Shown piece after piece: positions 1 through 7,059 of a DNA stretch of 10,072 nucleotides; position 1 is the first letter of the stretch; each line of letters opens with the position of its first letter. The translations under genes and the position numbers were made by a program. The stretch spans positions 1 through 10,072 of the forward strand of contig JAIRML010000136.1 in the NCBI GenBank assembly GCA_031258665.1. Direction: 5' to 3'. The DNA is from Oscillospiraceae bacterium (GTDB lineage Bacteria > Bacillota > Clostridia > Oscillospirales > UBA929). A model generated the notes under the pieces. That model was not told where the DNA came from. It saw only the letters and a list, made by a program, of their open reading frames with translations, and did not search any database.

Positions 1-160
1 TGATCTGCCGCCCGATCCACAGTGCGGTGCCGCACCCCAGATAGCTGATGTTGGAATTGCGGTCGAAGATGACGAGTTCGTGGCCCGGGCATCGGTCTAA
101 AATGGTGTTGGCGGCGGCTGTCCCCGCGTGGTTGGCCCCGATCAAAACAACTTTGCTCAT
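1..160 (-). CDS. nox: NADH oxidase, N-terminal part (runs off left edge)
   Basis: Only the first 53 codons are present. The product resembles the N-terminus of the flavin-dependent NADH oxidase / NADH peroxidase / CoA-disulfide reductase family, which binds FAD and uses one redox-active cysteine to reduce O2, peroxide or a disulfide with NADH. Visible features are an N-terminal beta strand leading into the FAD-binding loop GANHAGT (residues 8-14), with His11 where the family has its active-site His, an acidic end to the second strand (FDRN, 32-35), and the YLGCGTAL segment (40-47). Cys43 in that segment corresponds to the catalytic Cys42 of the enterococcal enzymes. The ATG at 160-158 is preceded by GGAGGTG (165-171), five bases away, which fixes the start. 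The gene has its own promoter, so it is probably not cotranscribed with the secreted protein gene upstream. A water-forming oxidase is the best guess; peroxidase or CoA-disulfide reductase cannot be excluded from so short a piece. Confidence 0.85.
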   Translation of the reverse strand, partial: MSKVVLIGANHAGTAAANTILDRCPGHELVIFDRNSNISYLGCGTALWIGRQI

Positions 161-173
161 GTGGCACCTCCAG

Positions 174-208
174 AATTTGTTCGCGCAAGCACTTGCGTCA
201 ATCAAATT
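174..208. promoter_or_regulatory. Operator-like imperfect dyad over the nox start region
   Basis: The two half-sites are 174-189 and 192-208, separated by CA. The inner six bases (CGCAAG / CTTGCG) and the outer six (AATTTG / CAAATT) pair perfectly; between them are two mismatches and one extra base. The dyad covers the end of the -10 box and the predicted start site and stops just before the ribosome binding site. It could be a repressor operator or a hairpin at the 5' end of the mRNA. I do not recognise it as the site of a specific regulator; it does not match the TTGTGA-type half-sites of Rex. Confidence 0.45.
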
Positions 209-235
209 ATACCCATCCAAAGCCCCGCCTGACAA
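206..235 (-). promoter_or_regulatory. Sigma-A type promoter of the NADH oxidase gene
   Basis: On the minus strand a perfect -10 box TATAAT (206-211) lies 18 bp downstream of TTGTCA (230-235), which matches the -35 consensus at five of six positions. Transcription would start near 199, giving a leader of about 40 nt that contains the ribosome binding site at 165-171. The -10 box overlaps the outer end of the dyad at 174-208, which suggests control by a repressor. Confidence 0.7.
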
Positions 236-299
236 GCTGTTTTTGTCATCTTCTCAATATTTTACCAAAACAGGCGCCACATTTACCCGCCCGGCAGAC

Positions 300-332
300 A
301 AACCGCGGGGGCACGGCGCGCCCCCGCGGTTT
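300..332 (-). terminator. Probable intrinsic terminator of the secreted phosphoesterase gene
   Basis: A perfect 13-bp GC-rich stem (300-312 with 320-332) has a 7-nt loop and starts 20 nt past the stop codon at 352-354. On the minus strand the stem ends in TTT and continues GTCT, so the U-tract is short. The very stable stem and its position between a stop codon and the next promoter support termination, though efficiency may be modest. Confidence 0.65.
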
Positions 333-351
333 CCGCTCCGCCTCATTTATG

Positions 352-3300
352 TCATTTGACCAGTCTGGCGATATGCGCGATGTCGCCGATGTCAATCACG
401 CTGTTGCCGTTCATATCGAAGTGTCTGATCCGCCCCCAGTTTGGGTCGGAGGAAGTAAGGCCAAAGACCTCGATGGCGTCGGACAGGGTGATCAGCGTCA
501 CGTTGGACAGATCCGGCTTTTTGTCGCTGGCGTACACCGAGGTCGAACCGACAAGGGTCTCCACCGTCTTTGTGCCATCGGACGCTTTGAGAACATATTG
601 GACAGTCACATCAATGTCACTTTCCCCGCTGCCCAAGTCGGCGTCGGTTTTGGCTGCGAAGAGGGCTTTGCCAAGCGCGGACGCGCTGTAGCCGGGGACC
701 ATCAGCGTGAGTCTGACCTCGTTGTCCCCGATGGCAGCGGTGAGCAATGTGACGCCCGCGGGCGCGGTATACCCTTTATAGACAAATTTGTCCTTGTCGT
801 AGGCAAATGTGAGGACGGCCGCGTTGGAACTCACGGGAGATGAGAAAGCGGTGTCAACATTGAAAGAATCTCCCCTGCCAATGATTTTGCCGTCCGCGTC
901 GCTGACGACACGAAGCGAAGTGGGGGTGGGATTATCTCCCAACGCGACCGCCCTGGAGTAAGCGGCGATTGCGCCGTCCGCGTCTGTCGCGACCGCGTAA
1001 GCGAATTCTCCCGCGCCCGGCGCAGACCCAAGCGCAATGACCGTCTCGCCGTCCGCCGGCGCGGAACCGAGCCTTGTGTCTGTCAGCACAGCCGCTTCCG
1101 CGCCGCTTGCCGTCAGTGTCTTTACTGTCTCGCGGTCAAAATCCACATCCAACTCCGTGATGTCGATGTTGTAAATATTCAAGCCGATCGGGTATTCCGC
1201 CAGCTTCGGCGTATCGTAGTAGTTGTAATCGTTCAAGCTCGGCGAGTAGGAGTTGATGTAAATCTTATCGTTCGCAAGGTCAAAGTACAGCATCTTGATG
1301 TAGCCGTTGCCGCCCTCGGGCGCGCTCTGGTAATCCGTGCAAAGCTGGTAGACCACGCGGTCGGCCGCGCCGTCTCCGTCGTCGTCAAAGCCCTGGAAAT
1401 TGAGCGCCGAGCCATGATAATGCCCGTTGATCATCGCGAACACGTTCTTGTTCTTCGCGCACACCTCATTCAAAAGCAATCTGCTCTGATAGCTCTGCGC
1501 CGCGCTCGCGTTGATGCCGCAGTGTACGGCCACAATCGCTTTTCTGTCGGCATATTTCGCCAGAACCTCGTTGATCCAGTCGGTCTCCGGATAGTAAATA
1601 TCCCAACTCATGTAGACAAAGATCATCTCCACACCGTCAACGGTAACCAAGTCGTAGTGGCCCAAGTTGTTTTGATAGCTGCCGCCGTAATAGCTGTTGT
1701 CCCGGTAGCGATTCTCTCCGAAATATTTCCAATACAGATCGTACTTTTCGGCGCCGTGGGCGACATCGTGGTTTCCGGCGATCACGCCGTAAGGGACCGC
1801 CGCGTCCTCGAACTTTTTCAAATAATCCGACGCGCGAATGAACTGATCTTCCTCGTCCCACTCGTCCACAATATCGCCTGTGTGCGGAACATATTTGATG
1901 TTCAGCTCGTCCTTTTTCTCGACAATCCAGTCGACAATATTTTCGAAGTGACTGTGATACTGTTCGGCGTAATACTGCGTGTCGGTGACCCATGCCATCG
2001 AGAAGTCGTACTGCTTGGGAACCGCGTGTTCACCCGCGCCGGTCCACTCCGCGGGATAATTGTTCTTCACGGTTCTCGGTGTGTTCACCCCCGTGTAAGG
2101 CGCGAACTCCGTACCTCTTGCCTGCGCCAGCACCTTCACCTGATCGCCCCGAAGCCTGTTTGCGAGGGGGAATATCGCGGTGATTTCGCCGCCTGACCGC
2201 GTTGTTTGGAGCAATTCCCAAACATCATCTTGGACGTTCAGCGCGTATAGCCGCACATCTCTGCCATAATCGGACGTCGCGGTGATGTCGAACCTGAGAC
2301 TGTCCGTTTCCTCGGCCGCGACGGTCAGCTCGTAGATCTGGTAAGGAAACTCGCCGCCTGTGGACACGGTGGCGGCGGTGTCCGATTTTTCGGCCGCCGT
2401 CGCCGTGCTGTCGCCCGTGCCCTCATAGACCCTGATGTCCGCTTGCTTTGCTTCGTAAATTGCAATCGTTTTGTCGCCGTCTCTTGCGGTCACTGTCGCT
2501 CTCGCGGGACTTTGCCCCGCGTCGAGGGATAAGCACAGATCGGTCGCGGGAAGCCGTTCGGGTTCTTCGGGAACGGGCGCGCTGTTGCCGGCATTCAATG
2601 TGACCGTCTTGCTCAATGCGCCGCTCGTGACCACCAGAGAATGCGCGCCGTCGGAAAGCCGCGTCGTGTCGATTCCGGCGGCGTAAGCGTCCAGCTTTCC
2701 CGCGGGGACGGTGAAAGAAGCCTTCACGTAAACGTGCAAATTGTTGGAGTCGCCGACCGAGACCTGCGTGTCGGGGTCGAGGTTGAACCAACCGAGTTTT
2801 GCCGTACCCGCGCCGCCCTCGCCCGCGGCGACGCGATAGCCTTTGTATTCCGTCGGTTTCAGGGTTGTGCCGTCGGGGAGAGAAAGCCGGGCCCACTGCA
2901 CGGTAAAGTCGTCGTTGTTTTCGGAGGTGAAGCTTTCAAATGTGGAGCCGTTCGTCCCCGCGTATACATACAGGTCAATCTGGGCCGACCCGTCGGGGTT
3001 GAAGGTGAAGTACCTGCTGTCCACCCGGATGGCCATGGAAGAAAGACCGGGCACTTCGGAGTACGCGGGGAACAGCTTGAGTATCTCGCCGCTGTCGTCG
3101 TCCTCGTGGGCCTTCACGACGAGCGCGTTTTTGAAATATCCGTCGAGGCCGTTGCCGCCGTCGTGCGTAAAGGTGAAGAACGCGCCTTTTTCAAAAGAAG
3201 CGGACACGGGGAGATTTTCGCCGTCCAGCGCCATCGTGACGGGCGCGCCCGGCTCGTCAAAATTCTTCGCGGTGACATTGAGCGTACCCGAAACCGTTTC

Positions 3301-5220
3301 CGCGCCGGCCGCGGTCACACCGTCCAGACTCACGCGAAGCCCCGTCGCGTCGTTGATTTTGTCGATCTTGACCCTTTTCATGTCCGTTTGAACCGAACGG
3401 TACACGCCTTTCGCCTTGATGTAATAATCAAAATAGTCGGCGTGCAACAGAACGTCCGATGGAATGAATGTGTACCATTTGTTGTAAATCGAGAAGGATG
3501 TTGACACGGTCTTTGAAAAAGAATCTGTATGGGAAGTCTTGTAGAAAAGCTCGACGGATTTCACACTCTCGTAATAATACGGCGTTCTGAAGAAGTCTCC
3601 CTGTTCGATCGACGCCGGAACGGGGGACATCTCCCATTCCCGGATCACCGGCGTTTGCCCGTCGTCCGCGAGGTAGGTGGTCTGGTGTGGGTCAACAACA
3701 CCCGGGGACGGAACTGCCGACGCCTGATATGTTTCCATGTGGGGGCCGGTGACGCTCACGCGTGTCTGGACGCTTCTGTTGCTGGCCACATCTTTTTTGA
3801 ACGGCACGTCGTATTTATAGGAGGAAACCAATGCGGTGGGATATTCGGTGACTTTTTCCGAGAAGACCGCGTCCGGATTGAGTATCTTGCGCAGGGAGAA
3901 CCGATTCCGCTCATTGCCGGCGCCGTTGATGTTTCGGGCGGTAAAAATCGTCACACTCTCGGGGATCCCGCGTATCTCGCGAAACTCCGCCAATGTCGGC
4001 CATGTCTCGTACGTCGTTGTGACGCCGGGGGCCGCGTGCGCGATCTGTGTCATCAATGACATGGTGACACCGTACTTATCTTTCAAAAACGCGCTGTTGC
4101 CTTCCTCGCGGTGCAGCCAGATCACAACCGTTTCGCCGGCCTCGATGACACAAGTTCCGTTGTAAGGGTCGTCGGGTTGTGTGACAACCACAAGCCGCTC
4201 GTTCCCGCCGCTGTAGTTTCGCACGCCGTTGTTCGTTTTCGAGGCATAGGTCAGCTGATATTCCTTGTTCAGATCGATGTCTTTACCGGTGGTGTTCGTC
4301 AGTTCGACAAATTCCAAAATCTGATTGCCGCCGCTGCCAAACCTGGCGCTCGTAACGGAGGATGCGTCATAGGGCAATATTTCAGTGATGAACAGTCCCT
4401 GGGGCGCCGATTCCGGCGGAGTGATCGTCTTTTGACCGTTGTACTGCTCGTTGCATACATAGCCCGGCGTCGGGATGGATTTCGGCTCCCAGGCCAGCAT
4501 TTCGTATCCGAAGTCAGGAATCTGCAGGGACACAGAGAGGCCGTCCGCGGTCACATCGTCCGTTTTTTCTGTCACCGCGCCGGCTGTGTCCACCTGAAAA
4601 TTGTAGATATAACGCGAAAGAACAGTCTCTTTGTCCGATTTTAACCGCAGAGAAAATCCCCGGCAGTTCTCCGCCCAGCCGTTTTGTCCGGCGGCTTTCC
4701 AAATCCGCACGTCCGATGGGACATCCATGGTTTGCCGGAACGCCTCGTCGGAGGGATACTGTTCTGGATTGCCGCCTTGGGCAATGTCCGGCCTCGCGTC
4801 GCGAATGATAACGGTTTCTCCGGGAGCGAGGACCGTGCCGTCATCATCGCCGGTGATGGTAAGCGGGTCGGCCTGCGTAATCAACTTGCCGGCGCTCAAA
4901 TATTCATACCACAGCGTATAGCCGGCGTTAAAATCAACGGCGGTATCGCCCGTGTTGACGATCTCCACAAACTCCATCAGGTCGCTCGTCGTCACGTAAA
5001 CCGCAGAGCGGTTCACGTCGTTCTGATAGATCTCCGTGATCCAAAGCCCTTTGCCCGCTTTTACATAGGGCAAGGGCTCACCGCCGGCCAAAGCGTTTGC
5101 CTTCGTCGCGGCGACATTCGTGCCGGAAACAGCCACACCTGAACATACGAGGGCGGCGATCAACACCGCGGTCAGCGCGCGTATCCCCCTCTTTCGTTTC
5201 CCTGCCATTCTCTGTTCCAT
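352..5220 (-). CDS. Secreted multidomain metallophosphoesterase with lamin-tail-like, cohesin-like and dockerin-like domains
   Basis: The 1622-residue product begins with a signal peptide: basic KRKRGIR (8-14), then a hydrophobic stretch to about residue 31. Two lamin-tail-like beta domains follow (about 59-220 and 275-450; each opens with a strand ending ITEI and contains LEFVEL or MEFVEI). A long beta-rich middle of unknown family follows. A calcineurin-like phosphoesterase domain spans about 1070-1340: D1080-T-Q1082, G1115-D1116-I-V-D1119, G1149-N-H1151-D, H1233, and G1266-H-Y-H1269. Gln1082 stands where the classic motif has His. A DxDxDGxxD loop (1279-1287), likely binding calcium, follows the last motif. 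The C-terminus has a cohesin-like domain (about 1434-1565) and a dockerin-like pair: a degenerate loop (D1570 to D1581) and an intact one (D1602, N1604, N1606, D1610, D1613). It probably hydrolyses a phosphoester outside the cell or at its surface; the substrate is unknown. The ATG at 5220 has AGGAAGG 11 nt upstream; Met5 is an alternative start. Confidence 0.85.
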   Translation of the reverse strand: MEQRMAGKRKRGIRALTAVLIAALVCSGVAVSGTNVAATKANALAGGEPLPYVKAGKGLWITEIYQNDVNRSAVYVTTSDLMEFVEIVNTGDTAVDFNAGYTLWYEYLSAGKLITQADPLTITGDDDGTVLAPGETVIIRDARPDIAQGGNPEQYPSDEAFRQTMDVPSDVRIWKAAGQNGWAENCRGFSLRLKSDKETVLSRYIYNFQVDTAGAVTEKTDDVTADGLSVSLQIPDFGYEMLAWEPKSIPTPGYVCNEQYNGQKTITPPESAPQGLFITEILPYDASSVTSARFGSGGNQILEFVELTNTTGKDIDLNKEYQLTYASKTNNGVRNYSGGNERLVVVTQPDDPYNGTCVIEAGETVVIWLHREEGNSAFLKDKYGVTMSLMTQIAHAAPGVTTTYETWPTLAEFREIRGIPESVTIFTARNINGAGNERNRFSLRKILNPDAVFSEKVTEYPTALVSSYKYDVPFKKDVASNRSVQTRVSVTGPHMETYQASAVPSPGVVDPHQTTYLADDGQTPVIREWEMSPVPASIEQGDFFRTPYYYESVKSVELFYKTSHTDSFSKTVSTSFSIYNKWYTFIPSDVLLHADYFDYYIKAKGVYRSVQTDMKRVKIDKINDATGLRVSLDGVTAAGAETVSGTLNVTAKNFDEPGAPVTMALDGENLPVSASFEKGAFFTFTHDGGNGLDGYFKNALVVKAHEDDDSGEILKLFPAYSEVPGLSSMAIRVDSRYFTFNPDGSAQIDLYVYAGTNGSTFESFTSENNDDFTVQWARLSLPDGTTLKPTEYKGYRVAAGEGGAGTAKLGWFNLDPDTQVSVGDSNNLHVYVKASFTVPAGKLDAYAAGIDTTRLSDGAHSLVVTSGALSKTVTLNAGNSAPVPEEPERLPATDLCLSLDAGQSPARATVTARDGDKTIAIYEAKQADIRVYEGTGDSTATAAEKSDTAATVSTGGEFPYQIYELTVAAEETDSLRFDITATSDYGRDVRLYALNVQDDVWELLQTTRSGGEITAIFPLANRLRGDQVKVLAQARGTEFAPYTGVNTPRTVKNNYPAEWTGAGEHAVPKQYDFSMAWVTDTQYYAEQYHSHFENIVDWIVEKKDELNIKYVPHTGDIVDEWDEEDQFIRASDYLKKFEDAAVPYGVIAGNHDVAHGAEKYDLYWKYFGENRYRDNSYYGGSYQNNLGHYDLVTVDGVEMIFVYMSWDIYYPETDWINEVLAKYADRKAIVAVHCGINASAAQSYQSRLLLNEVCAKNKNVFAMINGHYHGSALNFQGFDDDGDGAADRVVYQLCTDYQSAPEGGNGYIKMLYFDLANDKIYINSYSPSLNDYNYYDTPKLAEYPIGLNIYNIDITELDVDFDRETVKTLTASGAEAAVLTDTRLGSAPADGETVIALGSAPGAGEFAYAVATDADGAIAAYSRAVALGDNPTPTSLRVVSDADGKIIGRGDSFNVDTAFSSPVSSNAAVLTFAYDKDKFVYKGYTAPAGVTLLTAAIGDNEVRLTLMVPGYSASALGKALFAAKTDADLGSGESDIDVTVQYVLKASDGTKTVETLVGSTSVYASDKKPDLSNVTLITLSDAIEVFGLTSSDPNWGRIRHFDMNGNSVIDIGDIAHIARLVK

Positions 5221-5264
5221 TTTTCGTACCGCCTTCCTCTCTTTTGTGACCTCTGCCGTGTCTT

Positions 5265-5294
5265 ATTATAAGGGGCCTGTGTAAAATCTGTAAG
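5265..5294 (-). promoter_or_regulatory. Candidate promoter of the secreted phosphoesterase gene
   Basis: On the minus strand TATAAT (5265-5270) is preceded at 18 bp by CTTACA (5289-5294), a four-of-six match to the -35 consensus. The start would fall near 5258, giving a leader of about 38 nt. A perfect TTGACA also occurs at 5303-5308, but 16-17 bp downstream of it there is only a three-of-six -10 match, so I prefer the first pair. Confidence 0.5.
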
Positions 5295-5321
5295 CGCCCC
5301 CCTGTCAAGTCCATGTAATAT

Positions 5322-5375
5322 TTTTGCAAACAATGAGAGCGGGCGCCATCGCACCCACTCTCATTGTTTGCAAAA
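5322..5375. repeat. 54-nt near-perfect palindromic hairpin element
   Basis: Two 18-nt arms (5322-5339 and 5358-5375) are perfect reverse complements. Pairing continues inward after single mismatches through GGG/CCC (5341-5343 with 5354-5356) and GC (5345-5346 with 5351-5352), leaving a loop of four. It lies in the 175-bp gap between the end of aroQ and the start of the phosphoesterase gene. No U-tract follows the stem on either strand, so it is not a standard intrinsic terminator. The size and symmetry fit an interspersed palindromic (REP- or MITE-like) element or an mRNA 3'-end stabiliser for the aro transcript. No clear target-site duplication is visible. Confidence 0.7.
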
Positions 5376-5395
5376 CAACCCTGTTGACGTCGTCT

Positions 5396-5857
5396 TTACA
5401 CCCGGCCGACGAGGGCGCGGAGGGCCAGAAGATAGCTGTCCGCACCAAAACCGGCGATGACGCCGCGGCACACCGGCGCGATGACGGAGACATGCCGAAA
5501 CGCCTCCCGCGCGTGTATGTTGGAGAGATGCACCTCCACCACCGGCGCGGCACTCGCCGCGACGGCGTCACGCAGGGCAATGCTGTAATGGGTGTAGGCC
5601 CCGGCATTTAAAATGACGCCGTCCGCCAGAGCGGCGCGCTGCACCGCGGACACCAATTCGCCCTCCCCGTTGCTTTGAAAACACTCGCAGACGGCGCCGA
5701 ACTCCGCCGCCGCCGCCGCCAGACGCCGGTTGATCTCCTCCAGCGTCCCGGCGCCATAGATGCCCGGCTCCCGCGTGCCGAGCAGGTTCAGGTTTGGCCC
5801 GTGGATCACCGCAATCCGCTTCGGCCCCCCGCCCGCCGCGGGCGTCAACTCTCCCAT
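5396..5857 (-). CDS. aroQ: Type II 3-dehydroquinate dehydratase
   Basis: The 153-residue product has the normal length for the dodecameric type II dehydroquinase, which removes water from 3-dehydroquinate to give 3-dehydroshikimate in the cytoplasm. Family blocks in order are HGPNLNLLGTREPGIYG (19-35, with Arg29 and the catalytic Tyr34), QSNGEGEL (61-68), NAGAYTHYSIALRDA (84-98) and VEVHLSNIHAREAFR (107-121, with catalytic His110). The reading frame is open 16 codons further upstream. The start at 5857 is chosen because a strong GGAGG lies seven bases before it and because the shorter protein matches family length. It is the last gene of the aromatic operon seen here, 44 nt after pheA. A short Gly/Pro-rich tail of about 12 residues precedes the first strand. 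Confidence 0.95.
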   Translation of the reverse strand: MGELTPAAGGGPKRIAVIHGPNLNLLGTREPGIYGAGTLEEINRRLAAAAAEFGAVCECFQSNGEGELVSAVQRAALADGVILNAGAYTHYSIALRDAVAASAAPVVEVHLSNIHAREAFRHVSVIAPVCRGVIAGFGADSYLLALRALVGRV

Positions 5858-5861
5858 GCAA

Positions 5862-5870
5862 TCTCCTCCT
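5862..5870 (-). promoter_or_regulatory. Ribosome binding site that fixes the aroQ start
   Basis: AGGAGGAGA on the minus strand, with its GGAGG core seven bases from the ATG at 5857-5855. It argues against the in-frame upstream ATG at 5905, which overlaps the end of pheA. Confidence 0.8.
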
Positions 5871-5901
5871 GTCCGTCTTATCTCTCTGCGCGCGGCCGGC
5901 G

Positions 5902-7029
5902 TCACGCGCCGCGGTAGCAGCCAATGACCTCGAAATACTCGCAGGTGGCGGACGCCTGCCGCAGGGCGGCCGAGATCTCCTCATCCAGGATGCTGCCGCT
6001 CAGCTCCGCAAAAAAGCGGTACCTGTCTGGCGTGGTGGCGGGGCGCGATTCGATGCGCATGAGGTTGATGCCCTGCGCCATGAACGGAAGCAAGGTCTCA
6101 CACAGCGCGCCGGAACGGTGCGCTGTGGAGAAGGTGATGGAGATGAGGTCGCTCTGGATGTCGTACTCCGGCTCGGCGGCGATCACCACAAAGGAGGTGC
6201 GGTTGGCGGCGGAGTCCATGATGTCCGGGACGAGGACCCGCAGGTCGTTGAGTTCCGCCGCCCGACGGCTGCCGATGGCCGCCGTCCGGCCGTCCTTTGC
6301 GGCGGCGGCCTGAACGGCGGCGACCGCCGTGTTCCGGCAGGAGGTGAAATCCCAGGCCCGCCCATGCAAAAAACGGTGGCACTGTTTAAACCCCTCCGGA
6401 TGAGAAAATACCTCGCGCACATCGGAGAGCGCCGTGCCCTCCGGCGCCAGCAGACAGTGGCGGATCTCTACCCAGGTGCGCCCGACGATGTAACAGCCGT
6501 ACCGGCGCAGCAGGTCGTAGGTCTCTCCAATGGCGCCTGTCTGCGAATTCTCAATGGCCACCACGCCGTAACGGGCGCGCCGCCCTTTCACCTCGATGAA
6601 GACATCCTCAAAAAATTCGACGGCCCGCCGCTCGGCCTCCGGGAAGAGTTGAACCAACGCCTGCTCACTCCACGCGCCCGGCACGCCCTGAAACACACAC
6701 GGGCCCCGACCCCACTCCGGCGCGCGCGGGGGTGGCAGCAACGGCGGCCCGCCCTGAAATAAAAATCCGCGCTGGCGCTCCCGCGAAAGGGCCATGACGG
6801 CGCGCATCAGCAGCGACACCTCCCCGCTCAAGTCGCCCCGCGCCCGCGCCACGGCGCGGTCCACCACCTCCTGCTCGCGCGCAGTGTCTAAAATCGACAG
6901 GTTCTGCCGCGCTTTCTCCTCGGCCACCTGCCGGGAGGCCTCCATGCGCGCCGCAAAGAGATCCACCATCTGGTCGTCGATCTCATCGATGCGCTTCCGC
7001 CAGGCTTCCATTCGCTCTTTCGTGTCCAT
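5902..7029 (-). CDS. pheA: Bifunctional chorismate mutase / prephenate dehydratase (P-protein)
   Basis: The 375-residue cytoplasmic enzyme rearranges chorismate to prephenate and dehydrates it to phenylpyruvate, committing carbon to phenylalanine. Residues 1-90 form an AroQ-class chorismate mutase: Arg11, Arg28, Lys39, Asp48, Arg51 and Glu52 all fall at the numbers known for the E. coli P-protein, with Gln86 at the last active-site position. A Pro-rich linker (about 93-108) leads to the prephenate dehydratase domain (about 110-285), with AIENSQTGAIG (158-168), SHPEGFKQC (209-217), NTAVAA (233-238) and AAIGS (250-254). The TRF catalytic motif reads TSF here (278-280). A C-terminal ACT domain (about 294-375) carries GAL (307-309) and ESRP (327-330), the phenylalanine-binding signatures, so feedback inhibition by Phe is likely. 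GAGAGGAAG lies eight bases before the ATG. It starts 30 nt after aroF. Confidence 0.95.
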   Translation of the reverse strand: MDTKERMEAWRKRIDEIDDQMVDLFAARMEASRQVAEEKARQNLSILDTAREQEVVDRAVARARGDLSGEVSLLMRAVMALSRERQRGFLFQGGPPLLPPPRAPEWGRGPCVFQGVPGAWSEQALVQLFPEAERRAVEFFEDVFIEVKGRRARYGVVAIENSQTGAIGETYDLLRRYGCYIVGRTWVEIRHCLLAPEGTALSDVREVFSHPEGFKQCHRFLHGRAWDFTSCRNTAVAAVQAAAAKDGRTAAIGSRRAAELNDLRVLVPDIMDSAANRTSFVVIAAEPEYDIQSDLISITFSTAHRSGALCETLLPFMAQGINLMRIESRPATTPDRYRFFAELSGSILDEEISAALRQASATCEYFEVIGCYRGA

Positions 7030-7059
7030 AACTCACGCTTCCTCTCCCGCTTTGATGTG

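Noticed and set aside
1414..2196. Long plus-strand ORFs opposite the phosphoesterase gene (also 193-843 and 2641-3504).
   Set aside because: They are antisense to a gene with clear domains, show low-complexity or arginine/valine-rich translations, and lack a recognisable family or ribosome binding site.
5143..5205. Possible lipoprotein signal (Cys26) in the secreted phosphoesterase.
   Set aside because: The residues before Cys26 (A-L-V) do not fit a lipobox, which needs a small residue at -1; a standard signal peptidase I cleavage later in the segment is more likely.
5305..5607. Small ORFs that read through the 54-nt palindrome on both strands.
   Set aside because: The similar peptides on the two strands simply reflect the palindrome; no ribosome binding site or family supports translation.
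5794..6762. Long plus-strand ORFs opposite pheA, aroF and aroKE (also 7174-8181 and 8922-9734).
   Set aside because: They are shadows of highly conserved enzymes in GC-rich DNA; the minus-strand proteins carry complete catalytic motifs.
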